Under the pieces are notes generated by a model. It did not search any database, was not told the origin of the DNA, and saw nothing but the letters and a program-made list of their open reading frames with translations. Below, one piece after another: positions 36,020-44,232 of a stretch of 45,601 bases of DNA; the stretch's first letter is position 1; the number at the start of each line of letters is the position of its first letter. A program made the translations under genes and the position numbers. The stretch lies in contig JADFXL010000004.1 of assembly GCA_015233585.1 (NCBI GenBank), forward strand, positions 1 through 45,601, given 5' to 3'. The stretch comes from Alphaproteobacteria bacterium (GTDB lineage Bacteria; Pseudomonadota; Alphaproteobacteria; Rhodospirillales; Rhodospirillaceae).

Positions 36020-37540
36020 GTGAGTGAAAACGACTCCGGACGTTCGGAGGATCGGGCGGTGCCCGGTCCTCCTCTGCTTCCGAATGTTACCCCTGGTGTG
36101 CGCATGACGGCATCACCCAAAAAGCCACAACAGACTTCTCTGTACGCTGAGCACTGCAAGGTTCAGCCGCGCCGGGTCGATGGGCGTTTCCGCACCCTGA
36201 AATGGATTGCTACCGGCATTCTTTTGACGATCTTTTTCCTGGGGCCGTGGCTGCGGTGGTCGCGCGGGGCCGGTGTTCCCGATCAGGCCATTCTGCTGGA
36301 CCTCGCCGGACGCCGGGGCTATTTCTTCTCGATCGAAATCTGGCCACAGGAGGTTTACTACCTTACTGGCATTCTTATTCTCGGCGCGGTGGGCCTGTTT
36401 CTGGCAACGTCGCTCTGGGGTCGGTTGTGGTGCGGGTTTACTTGTATCCAGACCGTGTTCACCGATCTTTTCCAGTGGATCGAGTACCGGACCGAGGGCG
36501 ATCGCTCCAAGCGTTTGAGCCTCGACAGCGGCCCGTGGACATCCGAAAAATTTACGAGAAAAACAATCAAGATCGTACTATGGCTGGTGGTTTCATTTTT
36601 GACCAGCGCTACGTTCCTTCTCTATTTCAGCGACGCGTTCGTGACCACGATGGAGTTGCTGCATGGGAGCGCGTCGTCGTCGTTCTACAGCGCTCTGTTC
36701 CTCATCATGGCGAGCACGTTCCTGCTGGCCGGATTTGCCCGCGAGCAGGTGTGCATCTACATGTGCCCATGGCCACGGTTTCAGGCCGCTATGGTCGATG
36801 AGGACAGCCTGATCGTGACTTATGAGGGTTGGCGGGGCGAGCCGCGCGGAACGCACAAACGCGGTCAGTTGTTCGAAAACCGGGGCCACTGCATCGACTG
36901 CACGATGTGCGTGCAGGTTTGCCCGACCGGAGTTGACATCCGCAACGGCAGTCAGCTTGCCTGTATCGGGTGTGCGCTGTGCATCGACGCCTGCGATCAG
37001 GTGATGGACAAGATCGGGCTGCCCCGTGGCCTGATTTCTTATGACTCGTCCTATAATCTGGCAGCCCGCGGGAAGGGAACGGCGACCCGAAGGCGCCCGA
37101 TACGCCCCCGGACCCTGATGTATACCGGCGTGCTGCTGTTGGTGGTCGCCGTGATGGGAGGAACTCTTGTCACCCGTTCCCGTCTGGAAGTTGATGTACT
37201 GCACGAGCGAAGCCCGCTTTACGTGACCATGTCCAATGGCGCGACCCGTAATGGCTACACCATCAAAGTCCTCAACATGAGCCGTGAGGATCAGGTCTAC
37301 ACCCTGCGCACCGAAGGGTTGCCACAGGCTTCCGTGGACATCATCGGTTACACCGCCACCGCTGCCACGACGGTTGAACTTCCCGTCAAGGGTGACAGCG
37401 TCGGCACATTCCGTGTTTACGTGACCGTTCCCAGGGGGCAATTGGTGAACAAAACTCAGGAGCTGCGTTTCGTTCTTACCGAGCAACGCTCGGGCCGGTC
37501 GGACTCCTTCCCCTCCATATTCGCAGGTTCTGGTGAATAG
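36020..37540 (+). CDS. ccoG: Cytochrome oxidase assembly ferredoxin-like protein CcoG
   Basis: Membrane protein of 506 residues with two 4Fe-4S sites, needed for cbb3 maturation; reported in the literature to reduce copper during CuB assembly. Membrane helices at about 62-80, 113-132, 183-203 and 224-240, plus one near residue 370. Motifs WCGFTCIQTVF and CIYMCPWPRFQ are typical. Clusters: C291, C294, C297, C301 (CIDCTMCVQVCP) and C315, C318, C321, C325 (CIGCALCIDACD). An Ig-like periplasmic C-terminal domain follows. GTG start at 36020 with GGAGG 13 nt ahead; an ATG at 36104 is an alternative that still keeps the conserved LYAEHCKV region. It overlaps ccoH by 8 bp. Confidence 0.95.
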   Translation: MSENDSGRSEDRAVPGPPLLPNVTPGVRMTASPKKPQQTSLYAEHCKVQPRRVDGRFRTLKWIATGILLTIFFLGPWLRWSRGAGVPDQAILLDLAGRRGYFFSIEIWPQEVYYLTGILILGAVGLFLATSLWGRLWCGFTCIQTVFTDLFQWIEYRTEGDRSKRLSLDSGPWTSEKFTRKTIKIVLWLVVSFLTSATFLLYFSDAFVTTMELLHGSASSSFYSALFLIMASTFLLAGFAREQVCIYMCPWPRFQAAMVDEDSLIVTYEGWRGEPRGTHKRGQLFENRGHCIDCTMCVQVCPTGVDIRNGSQLACIGCALCIDACDQVMDKIGLPRGLISYDSSYNLAARGKGTATRRRPIRPRTLMYTGVLLLVVAVMGGTLVTRSRLEVDVLHERSPLYVTMSNGATRNGYTIKVLNMSREDQVYTLRTEGLPQASVDIIGYTATAATTVELPVKGDSVGTFRVYVTVPRGQLVNKTQELRFVLTEQRSGRSDSFPSIFAGSGE

Positions 37541-38060
37541 CCTCATGAGCCAGCCGCAACGTTCCCCAGGGTGGTGGTATCCCTACATTTATGTGGGGGT
37601 GTTTTGCGTGGTGGTTGCGATCAACGGGATCATGGTCTATATCGCGGTCACCACGTTTTCTGGGCTGGCGACCGAAGACGCCTATGACAAAGGCGTCGCC
37701 TACAACCAGCAAATCGCTGAGGCGCAACGGGAAAAAGAACTTGGCTGGCATCTGGCCCTCACGGTGACACCGCGACTTGGCCAGCTGGCCGGTGGCAAGG
37801 CATCGTCCCAGGTTGCGGCCGATGTGGCTTTGTCGGTTCAGGACGCGAGTGGCCGGCCCGTCAATGGCCTGACGGTCGAGGCCGAAGTGCGGCGACCGTC
37901 TGTTGGCGGGTTCGACCAGCATCTCGTTCTTGCGGATCATGGCGGTGGCCACTATGACGCTGGCGCGGTGTTGCCCCTGCGTGGGCAATGGGATGTGCTG
38001 ATTGTGGCCAGTCGGAGCGACGCCAGGGTTCATCTGCGTCAGAGGGCCTTCCTTCCCTGA
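37533..38060 (+). CDS. ccoH: FixH/CcoH family protein
   Basis: Small membrane protein of 175 residues required for cbb3 assembly or stability. One N-terminal helix (about 15-40, YPYIYVGVFCVVVAINGIM), then the FixH hallmark YNQQIAEAQREKELGW and a periplasmic beta domain (TVEAEVRRPSVGGFDQ, YDAGAVLPLRGQWDV). The start is GTG 37533 or ATG 37545; the first overlaps the ccoG stop. It is the last recognisable gene of the operon: the copper P-type ATPase ccoI and ccoS, which usually follow, are absent here, and an array of hairpins begins just after the stop. Confidence 0.92.
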   Translation: MNSLMSQPQRSPGWWYPYIYVGVFCVVVAINGIMVYIAVTTFSGLATEDAYDKGVAYNQQIAEAQREKELGWHLALTVTPRLGQLAGGKASSQVAADVALSVQDASGRPVNGLTVEAEVRRPSVGGFDQHLVLADHGGGHYDAGAVLPLRGQWDVLIVASRSDARVHLRQRAFLP

Positions 38061-38069
38061 GAACACTCC

Positions 38070-38178
38070 TGTGGGCTTCCGCCCACACCTGCTTGGGGTG
38101 ATCCCTAGAAATCCCTTTTTTCCAATAAAGAAGGGGGGGTGGGGCATCGCCCCAAATGGGGTTCGGGGCGATAGCCCC
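38070..38178. repeat. Intergenic hairpin array after ccoH, including 26-bp repeat copy 4
   Basis: TGTGGGC/GCCCACA (38070-38087) begins the fourth copy of the 26-bp repeat (38073-38098). Then come GGGGC/GCCCC (38141-38153, 3-nt loop) and GGGGC/GCCCC (38165-38178, 4-nt loop). A T-rich stretch at 38116-38121 between them could give transcription stop for the cco operon. Confidence 0.6.
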
Positions 38179-38186
38179 GAGTTGTT

Positions 38187-38855
38187 TCACAAAGGACGGT
38201 GTGGCTTCAAAATAAGGCGATACAACACCCACGTCACCGCAATGGTAACAACCCCGGCATACACGACATCGCTTAGGAAGTGCCCGCCCTGAATGATTCG
38301 GGACAGGCCGACGAGGCTGCCGAAGACCAAAGCCGCAGCAAAGGCATGGGGACGCCAGCGCGGTGGGGCCAGAAAAGCGAAAGCCACCGTCCAATAACCC
38401 GGGGGGGCATGGCCCGAGGAAAAAGGGCAATTGTGATCGCACTGGCCCGCGATAACCAGGGGGCGGGTAAACAGAAGGTGGCCGCCAAATTCGATCACCG
38501 TGGATGGGCGGGCGCGTCCCCAATGCTCTTTAAGCAGGCTGTTGACGATCAATCCCGGACCGATCGCCAGCGAGGATAACAAAAAAGCGGGGATGCGACC
38601 GTCAATGGCGAAAAACTGTTTCTTCAGCATAATCCCCGCCAGCCACAGTATAGCAACAAAAGCATCAATCCCGATCAGAATCGGCGGCAGGCCGTGGCGG
38701 ATAAATTCCAGGACCGGCAACTCCTTCAACGTAAATCCGGCGCCTGCGGTGAAAAACCAGCGGCTTACCGTGAGGTCGATACCGGGGAATACGGTCACGA
38801 CCACAAGCAGGGCCAGAACCAGCAGCACAAGCCAGCGGGAAGGGTTGACGAACAT
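38187..38855 (-). CDS. PAP2-family membrane phosphatase
   Basis: Integral membrane phosphatase of 222 residues with about six helices. The three PAP2 motifs are present: KEHWGRARP (motif 1), FSSGHA (motif 2) and SRIIQGGHFLSDV (motif 3, with the catalytic His). An extra loop between motifs 1 and 2 carries CDHNC. Members act on lipid phosphates such as lipid A 1-phosphate, undecaprenyl pyrophosphate or phosphatidylglycerol phosphate. The coupling to an LptG-like permease gene (3-nt gap) makes an envelope lipid or LPS substrate plausible, which is inference. ATG at 38855. Confidence 0.9.
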   Translation of the reverse strand: MFVNPSRWLVLLVLALLVVVTVFPGIDLTVSRWFFTAGAGFTLKELPVLEFIRHGLPPILIGIDAFVAILWLAGIMLKKQFFAIDGRIPAFLLSSLAIGPGLIVNSLLKEHWGRARPSTVIEFGGHLLFTRPLVIAGQCDHNCPFSSGHAPPGYWTVAFAFLAPPRWRPHAFAAALVFGSLVGLSRIIQGGHFLSDVVYAGVVTIAVTWVLYRLILKPHRPL

Positions 38856-38858
38856 CTC

Positions 38859-39971
38859 TCACCCATCTTCGTAGTGGAATACCGAGGATAGCCCAAACAG
38901 TCCTGTCACAGCGGCCGGACTCCACGCCGCCAGCCAGATCGGCAAGGTCTGAGACTGACCCAGGGCATAGGTGATCTTGGAAAAGAAATACAAGATGAAG
39001 CCGGCGATGATACCACCGACCAGACGGTGCAGGAATCCACCGGCTCGCTGGTTGGGATGCATGGAAAAGCTGGCTCCAAGCAAAGCCATGGCGCAGAGCA
39101 AAAACGGAGAGGCCAGCAGGGATTGCAAATGGAGCCGATGATTGTGAGCGGTGAACCCGGCCGCTTCAAAAAACTGGATGTATGCGGGCAATTCCCAGAA
39201 TGAGATCGTCTCCGACGAGGCGAAATTTTCCTGGATTTTTGCCACGGTCAGGGTCGTAGGAATAGCGAAATGGTCATGATGAACCGCCGGAGTTCCGGGT
39301 TGCATATCCCACACTTCGGATAATTCATAAAATCCATTGAGGAGGGTGCCGGATTCCGCCTCGAATCGTTGGAGGAACGTGTCCTGGTCCTTGAAGACCA
39401 GAATGGTGATTCGGTGCATTGCCAGCGTGAAGCCGTTTTGCCGCACATCGCGGGCATGAATGACCATCTGCTGATCGCCCTGAGACTCCCGCAGCCACAG
39501 TCCGTCATCCGATAACAGCAGGGAACTGCTGTGGTGGAGCAAAAGTTTTTCATCGAAATGCTCATAGCGGCCGTACATCGCTGCGGCAATCGGGTTGATG
39601 GCGATAACGTTGATCACGCCAAGGGTCAGAACGATTACCGCGATCGGCATCATGAACTGCCAGGCCGACACGCCGGCCGCTCGCATCACGACCAATTCAT
39701 GGCTGCGCGCCAGGATCCAGAACGTTGCCATTCCTCCCAGCATGACGCCGAATGGCAGGATGATGCCGATCATGTGCGGCAGCTTGAACAGCGCCATCTC
39801 CAAGAGGGCGGTGAAACGCACATTGTCATGCGACGCCGCGCGCCGTATCAGCTCGATCATGTCAAACAGCACGATGAGACCCATGATCGTCAGCAGTACC
39901 GTGAAGAATGACCCGATAAAGTGACGACCGATATAAGTATTGAGAACCAGGGAAAACCTCTGCGAATTCAA
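38859..39971 (-). CDS. lptG: LptF/LptG-family LPS export permease, LptG-like
   Basis: Inner-membrane permease of 370 residues from the YjgP/YjgQ family, which with LptB and LptF extracts lipopolysaccharide for transport to the outer membrane. Three N-terminal helices (about 17-36, 64-84 and 100-125, with LVVMRAAGVSAWQFM), a periplasmic beta-jellyroll (about 130-265) and three C-terminal helices. The opening NTYIGRHFIGSFF and tail FFSKITYALGQSQTLPIWLAAWSPA are LptG-like. TTG start at 39971, with no ATG near. The usual neighbour lptF is not in this window. It is followed 3 nt later by the PAP2 gene, forming a two-gene envelope unit. LptG rather than LptF is a likely but not certain call. Confidence 0.88.
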   Translation of the reverse strand: MNSQRFSLVLNTYIGRHFIGSFFTVLLTIMGLIVLFDMIELIRRAASHDNVRFTALLEMALFKLPHMIGIILPFGVMLGGMATFWILARSHELVVMRAAGVSAWQFMMPIAVIVLTLGVINVIAINPIAAAMYGRYEHFDEKLLLHHSSSLLLSDDGLWLRESQGDQQMVIHARDVRQNGFTLAMHRITILVFKDQDTFLQRFEAESGTLLNGFYELSEVWDMQPGTPAVHHDHFAIPTTLTVAKIQENFASSETISFWELPAYIQFFEAAGFTAHNHRLHLQSLLASPFLLCAMALLGASFSMHPNQRAGGFLHRLVGGIIAGFILYFFSKITYALGQSQTLPIWLAAWSPAAVTGLFGLSSVFHYEDG

Positions 39972-40155
39972 ACCCGATGGGGTGGCCCTGCCATGGCCCG
40001 CCGTGCAAAATCACTATGACCGCCCCAGGTCCTCGCATATAAGGCTGGCGTCAACGGGGCTGGGGAAGAACGGCAGTGATTAACCTTATGGCCTGAGGAT
40101 GATACGTGGCTGTTTCCCAGGCGTTACGCCCAAAGATGGAGGAAAGGGAACCGAG

Positions 40156-40740
40156 ATGGTACAATTGACGCGCATTTATACGCGGGGCGGAGATAAAGGC
40201 AAGACCTCCCTGGGTGACGGCAGCCGGGTGGCCAAACACGAGGTTCGTGTCGTCGCGTATGGGACGATTGACGAAACGAATGCGGTGCTGGGAGTGGCGC
40301 GCCTGTACACGCAGGGTTCGGAGCATGTCCAGGCCGATGCCATGCTCATGCGCATCCAGAATGATCTGTTTGATCTTGGCGCCGATCTTTGCACCCCGCC
40401 AAAACCTGGCGAGACTTCCCAGTCGGTGCTCCGCATCGTTCAGGAGCAGGTTGATCGGCTTGAACGTGAAATCGACGCCATGAACGCGAATTTGAGTCCC
40501 CTTGCCTCGTTCATCCTGCCGGGTGGGACGCCAGCCGCCGCCCAGCTTCATCTCGCCCGCACGGTGGCGCGGCGGGCCGAACGGGAAATGACCGAACTGG
40601 CCGAGGCCGAGCCTTCGGCGGTCAATCCACTGGCGATCCAATACGTCAACCGGCTCTCTGACCATCTTTTCGTTCTGGCTCGGGTCATGAACGACGGCGG
40701 CCGGGCGGATGTGCAATGGGTTCCGGGGAAAGAGCGTTAA
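40156..40740 (+). CDS. Cob(I)alamin adenosyltransferase, PduO type
   Basis: ATP:cob(I)alamin adenosyltransferase of 194 residues, trimeric helical-bundle family, converting cob(I)alamin and ATP to adenosylcobalamin in the cytosol. Signatures: IYTRGGDKGKTSLGDGSRV at the N terminus, GTIDETNAVLG, FILPGGTPAAAQLHLARTV, RRAEREM and YVNRLSDHLFVLAR. The start at 40156 (MVQLTRIYTRGGD) matches family length and has AAGGGA ahead; the frame from 40099 adds an unconserved leader. Functionally linked to nrdJ 11 kb away, which needs adenosylcobalamin. A repeat element begins immediately at its 3' end. Confidence 0.95.
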   Translation: MVQLTRIYTRGGDKGKTSLGDGSRVAKHEVRVVAYGTIDETNAVLGVARLYTQGSEHVQADAMLMRIQNDLFDLGADLCTPPKPGETSQSVLRIVQEQVDRLEREIDAMNANLSPLASFILPGGTPAAAQLHLARTVARRAEREMTELAEAEPSAVNPLAIQYVNRLSDHLFVLARVMNDGGRADVQWVPGKER

Positions 40741-40744
40741 GATT

Positions 40745-40868
40745 AAAGATGCGAGGGGCTCGGTCCCTCGCGCTCCCCGTTAATAAAAGATAATAAATGG
40801 GGAGCACGAGAGCCATCATGCCGTAGGCATGTTACCCATGATTGGCCCTCGTTCTTTCCTCTTCCGGT
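40745..40868. repeat. Small TIR-bounded repeat element, copy A
   Basis: Shares long blocks with 44000-44103: AAAGATGCGAGGGGC, CTCCCCGTTAATAA, AAATGGGGAGC and CCCTCGTTCTT, with right end CTTCCGGT. In the loop between the last two blocks copy A has an extra, itself palindromic insert (CATGCC/GGCATG inside ATCAT/ATGAT). Its right end touches the stop codon of the membrane protein gene at 40868. Confidence 0.7.
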
Positions 40869-42271
40869 TACTTATCAATTCCTTCCGAGCGGGCTGCCGA
40901 TACTCTCCTGGCCTGGCGCAAGGCATCCACGGCCAGGGCGGCGGCGAGGGCCAGGGCAATGACGGCTGGAAATTGATAGCGCGGAATATTAAGCGACACG
41001 GCAGGATAGACAAGAAGCGACCACAGCCCCGGTGCCAGTGCGGCAATCATCGGCCAGTCCCGCCGCCGCGCCGATCGCCAGACCAGCCACAAAAGCGCCG
41101 GAAAGCCAAAGATGATGAATTCGTCAAACCATAGGCCACGGTAGAATAACACCGGCATGGTGGCGAGATAGGCGGAGATGTGATCGAGGATTTCGCCCAC
41201 AACAACTCTAGGCGTGGCGGCCTCTGCCTGTGCCGGCGACAAGCCCGCCTGCGTCAGTCTTCGCAGCCGCAACTCCGGGTTGGCAAACTGACCAGTAACG
41301 TAGAATCCATCGGGAACATACCATTCGTGGCGATGCCAGGCGGTCTCGGGCAAAAGCCGTTTGGCCAAACCAGTCCCCGGCCCACGCGTCCACCACAGGA
41401 AAGCCGCCAGGTGCTCCGACGGTGTCATGTGATCGAAGACCTCACGCGTGCTGAGCGCGACGCCAGCACGGCCGTCATCGGTGACACCGAACAGGGCGAG
41501 GTTGCGCGCCGTCCAGGCACCGGCCGAAATCGCCAGGACTCCCGCAAGGATCAGGGCTGGACCGAAAGCTCTGGCGCCTTCTTGTTGGCGGGTATAACGG
41601 GCCAGACCGGCCCCCAGCGCCCCCAGCGTCACCATCACCGCGAAGGGCAGAAAGATCGCCTTGGTAAGGGTAAGCAAGGAAAGTGCCCCGCCCGCCACCA
41701 GCCAGCCAGACAATCTCTGTGGCTGGCGCACGGCGCGAAACATGGACCAACTGACGGCGGCACCAAGCCCGACGGCAAGAAAGTCGGAAATCAGGTAGCG
41801 GGCGTCCTTGTACATATGCAGATTGAAGACGACATAACCGCCGGCGATAACGCTTGCCAACCGGCTGCCACCAGCCCGGCGGCACAGGTTCATACTGAGG
41901 AGCGCGGCCCCTCCCATCAGCAGGAAGTTCAGGAATTGCAGCCCCCGGAACCCGGCTTTGCAGGATTCGGCTGGCGGCGCACAAACAACCACGGCCTCGC
42001 GAATGGAGGGGACTACGGCGGCGGCACCGGCGAGCAGAGCGGAGTACAATGGCTCCCTCCCAGGAAGGAGGTCGACCGAGGGTCCGTCCGGCGTGCGGGC
42101 ATAAGTACCGGCCACGACCAGAGACCTGGCGTAGGCGATATAGCCAATGGAGTCGGCATCAGGTAGCGGCAGCGGCTGGCGTACAGCCAGAAACGCTAAC
42201 GTTACCGACGCGATGAGGACAAAAACCGCGCGGATGTCTTCCCGATAAAATCTAGAAGCCTTCGCGCTCAA
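40868..42271 (-). CDS. Polytopic membrane protein, probable GT-C-type glycosyltransferase
   Basis: Membrane protein of about 467 residues with 9-11 helices. An acidic motif lies just after the first helix ([18 protein letters not shown]), the position where GT-C enzymes (ArnT/PMT-like) hold their catalytic Asp. A large first loop ([16 protein letters not shown]) and a later soluble loop (about 270-350, including TARNLALFG and a region rich in aromatic residues) fit that fold. Such enzymes transfer sugars from polyprenyl phosphates to lipids or proteins. No precise substrate can be given. The only start I see is TTG at 42271, inside the last codons of rpsU and without a good ribosome site, so the true N terminus is uncertain. 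Its stop codon abuts repeat copy A. Confidence 0.7.
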   Translation of the reverse strand: MSAKASRFYREDIRAVFVLIASVTLAFLAVRQPLPLPDADSIGYIAYARSLVVAGTYARTPDGPSVDLLPGREPLYSALLAGAAAVVPSIREAVVVCAPPAESCKAGFRGLQFLNFLLMGGAALLSMNLCRRAGGSRLASVIAGGYVVFNLHMYKDARYLISDFLAVGLGAAVSWSMFRAVRQPQRLSGWLVAGGALSLLTLTKAIFLPFAVMVTLGALGAGLARYTRQQEGARAFGPALILAGVLAISAGAWTARNLALFGVTDDGRAGVALSTREVFDHMTPSEHLAAFLWWTRGPGTGLAKRLLPETAWHRHEWYVPDGFYVTGQFANPELRLRRLTQAGLSPAQAEAATPRVVVGEILDHISAYLATMPVLFYRGLWFDEFIIFGFPALLWLVWRSARRRDWPMIAALAPGLWSLLVYPAVSLNIPRYQFPAVIALALAAALAVDALRQARRVSAARSEGIDK

Positions 42272-42473
42272 GACGCTTGCGTTCCAGCTTCCGGGCCCGG
42301 CGGACCGCTTCGGCCTTTTCGCGGGCTACCCTTTCGGAGGGCTTTTCATAGCTCCGACGCAGCTTCATTTCACGGAAGATGCCTTCGCGCTGCATCTTCT
42401 TCTTGAGGGCTTTCAACGCCTGATCGACGTTGTTGTCGCGGACCAGTACCTGAACCAGGGTTCGCTCTCCCAT
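42252..42473 (-). CDS. rpsU: 30S ribosomal protein S21
   Basis: Small basic ribosomal protein of 73 residues. The family core is clear: [39 protein letters not shown], then a Lys/Arg-rich tail ending [10 protein letters not shown]. The start at 42473 adds MGERTL ahead of the common VQV; the alternative CTG there is less likely. A perfect 8-bp hairpin followed by a T run lies just upstream of the start. The 3' end overlaps the putative TTG start of the membrane protein gene by 20 bp. Confidence 0.96.
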   Translation of the reverse strand: MGERTLVQVLVRDNNVDQALKALKKKMQREGIFREMKLRRSYEKPSERVAREKAEAVRRARKLERKRLEREGF

Positions 42474-42488
42474 ACAAAAGAGGTTACC

Positions 42489-42519
42489 AAAAATAACGGG
42501 CGGTTCTCGTCACCGCCCG
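42489..42519 (-). promoter_or_regulatory. Terminator-like hairpin in the rpsU leader
   Basis: On the minus strand, CGGGCGGT and ACCGCCCG form a perfect 8-bp stem (42512-42519 with 42497-42504, 7-nt loop), followed by TTATTTTT. It ends only 15 nt before the rpsU ATG, in the leader and not after a gene. It could be an attenuator or a ribosome-site control element. Confidence 0.5.
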
Positions 42520-42639
42520 GAAGCCACAAGGTATAACCCAGTCGTGACCGGTTGTGAAGGCATTACCGATGTCATAATCCCGAAATCGTTCGCGGCCCAA
42601 CGCTTTACGTGCCTATGATTCTCCCCCATATTGCGCGTC

Positions 42640-43194
42640 ATGGCGGTTTTGCAAATTGCGCGCATGGGGCATCCGGTATTAGTGAGGGGGGCGGAACCCG
42701 TCGTGGATCCGTGCGCGCCAGCGGTTCGCCGCCTAGTGGCCGACATGGTCGACACGCTGGGGCAGGAACAGGGCGTAGGGCTGGCGGCACCTCAGGTTTT
42801 CGTGCCATTGCGGGTGGTGATCTTCTTTGTTCCGGCCGGACGCGGCGGGGAAGCCGTGCCGCTGACGACTCTGGTCAACCCTGTCATCGAGCCATTGAGT
42901 GACGATCGGGAGGACGCGTTCGAGGGTTGTCTGTCGCTTCCGGGGCTGATGGGACTGGTGGGGCGCTACCTGCATATCCGCTATCGCGGCTTTGGCCTTG
43001 ACGGGAAGCTGATCGAGCGGGAGGCCCATGATTTTCATGCTCGCGTGGTTCAGCATGAATGTGACCATCTGGATGGTATTCTGTACCCCATGCGCATGGC
43101 AGACTTGACGACGCTTGGGTTTACGGATGAAATCCGTGCTCGTTTTGCCGCCCGGCGGCACGACGATGAAGATAAAGAAGCCCCAGCCGCATAG
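42640..43194 (+). CDS. def: Peptide deformylase
   Basis: Metalloenzyme of 184 residues that removes the formyl group from nascent proteins. All three motifs are present: GVGLAAPQV (motif 1), EGCLSLPG (motif 2, metal-binding Cys) and QHECDHLDG (motif 3, HExxH-type with two metal His). The start at 42640 (MAVLQIARMGHPVL) is the family-like one; the frame from the TTG at 42631 adds three residues. The C-terminal tail is charged (RRHDDEDKEAPAA). It differs from the usual def-fmt pairing: here it is followed by COQ9 after 12 nt and is divergent from rpsU, so it may be a second deformylase. Confidence 0.96.
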   Translation: MAVLQIARMGHPVLVRGAEPVVDPCAPAVRRLVADMVDTLGQEQGVGLAAPQVFVPLRVVIFFVPAGRGGEAVPLTTLVNPVIEPLSDDREDAFEGCLSLPGLMGLVGRYLHIRYRGFGLDGKLIEREAHDFHARVVQHECDHLDGILYPMRMADLTTLGFTDEIRARFAARRHDDEDKEAPAA

Positions 43195-43206
43195 GAATCC
43201 GTTGCC

Positions 43207-43881
43207 ATGGAAATGGAAGACGTTCGCGATAAAATCGTACTCGCTGCGCTTTCTCATGTTGTTTTTGATGGGTGGACGATACGTAGCCTGCGCAGTGGGG
43301 CCGTCGACGCCGGCTTTGAGGCTGGCATTGTCGCGCAAGTGTTCCCTTTGGGCGTGGTCGAGGCGGTGGAGCATTTCTTCGCCCTTGGCGACCGTCGCAT
43401 GGTGGCGGATCTGGCGTCGACGCCGTTTGGCGATAGGCGGCCACGCGAACGACTCGCCATAGCGCTACGCTGCCGACTGGAACCATGGACGCGGGAGCGG
43501 GATGCCGTGCGTCGGGCTGTGTCCTTGCTGGCGCTGCCGCCTCATGCCGCCGCCGCCGCCCGCTGTACCCACCGGACGGTGGATGCCGTCTGGTACGCCG
43601 TTGGCGATACCGCTACTGATTTCACCTATTACACCAAGCGGGGAATGCTGGCGGCGGTTTATATCACGGCGCTGATGTACTGGCTGGGGGATGGGTCGGA
43701 CGACTCGGCGGATACCTGGAACTTCATTGACCGGCGCACGGCCGGGATGACAGGGGTGTCTCAATTGCGCGAACGTATCGGCCGGGGGTTGATGTATATT
43801 CCCAATCCGCTCCGCATTTTCCGTCCAAAGAAACGGGGCGGCCGCCGCGAGGTTGGGCCTATGCCGGACTTTGAACTCTGA
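43207..43881 (+). CDS. COQ9 family protein
   Basis: Ubiquinone-biosynthesis accessory protein of 224 residues. In eukaryotes COQ9 binds lipids and assists the hydroxylase COQ7; alphaproteobacteria carry the homolog. The N-terminal helices resemble a TetR-like bundle (VRDKIVLAALSHVVFDGW), and the C-terminal block DTATDFTYYTKRGMLAAVY, then MYWLGD and TWNFIDRR, is diagnostic. A final basic tail (RIFRPKKRGGRRE) could contact membrane. It lies 12 nt after def and is probably co-transcribed with it. Confidence 0.93.
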   Translation: MEMEDVRDKIVLAALSHVVFDGWTIRSLRSGAVDAGFEAGIVAQVFPLGVVEAVEHFFALGDRRMVADLASTPFGDRRPRERLAIALRCRLEPWTRERDAVRRAVSLLALPPHAAAAARCTHRTVDAVWYAVGDTATDFTYYTKRGMLAAVYITALMYWLGDGSDDSADTWNFIDRRTAGMTGVSQLRERIGRGLMYIPNPLRIFRPKKRGGRREVGPMPDFEL

Positions 43882-44232
43882 AATTGGGCGTGGCTGCTCC
43901 AGCGCCATGTGGGCGGCAGACCGAGGCACTTGTATTTCTTAATTAAATGTAACTGCCCAGGCGCCCCATAAATCAGAAAATATCCATGATGGAGAATCAA
44001 CCGGAAGATAAAGATGCGAGGGGCCTTGGCCCCTCACGCTCCCCGTTAATAAGATAAATGGGGAGCGCGAGGGCCTCAGGCCCTCGTTCTTACCACTTTC
44101 GGTCAATTATCATGAATAAGTGTTCGCCTGACATCAGGGGTGCCTGGGCAGTTACCTATTCTGCAACGTCGCGATTCGTCATCGGAATCTATTTCCTGAC
44201 ATCTGAATTTGCCCATGGAGTATGTACACCCA
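43882..44232. other. 351-nt intergenic region with repeat copy B
   Basis: Mostly occupied by the repeat element at 44000-44103. No gene supported; the short ORFs have no coding character. The promoter of the flavoprotein gene presumably lies at 44104-44232, but I see no clear hexamers. Confidence 0.55.
44000..44103. repeat. Small TIR-bounded repeat element, copy B
   Basis: About 104 bp, bounded by ACCGGAAG (44000-44007) and CTTTCGGT (44096-44103), an inverted repeat with one mismatch. Inside are CTCCCC/GGGGAG arms around a TTAATAAGATAAAT core, and GAGGGCC/GGCCCTC around 3 nt. Related to copy A at 40745-40868. It codes for nothing and looks like a MITE-like or REP-like element. Confidence 0.7.
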
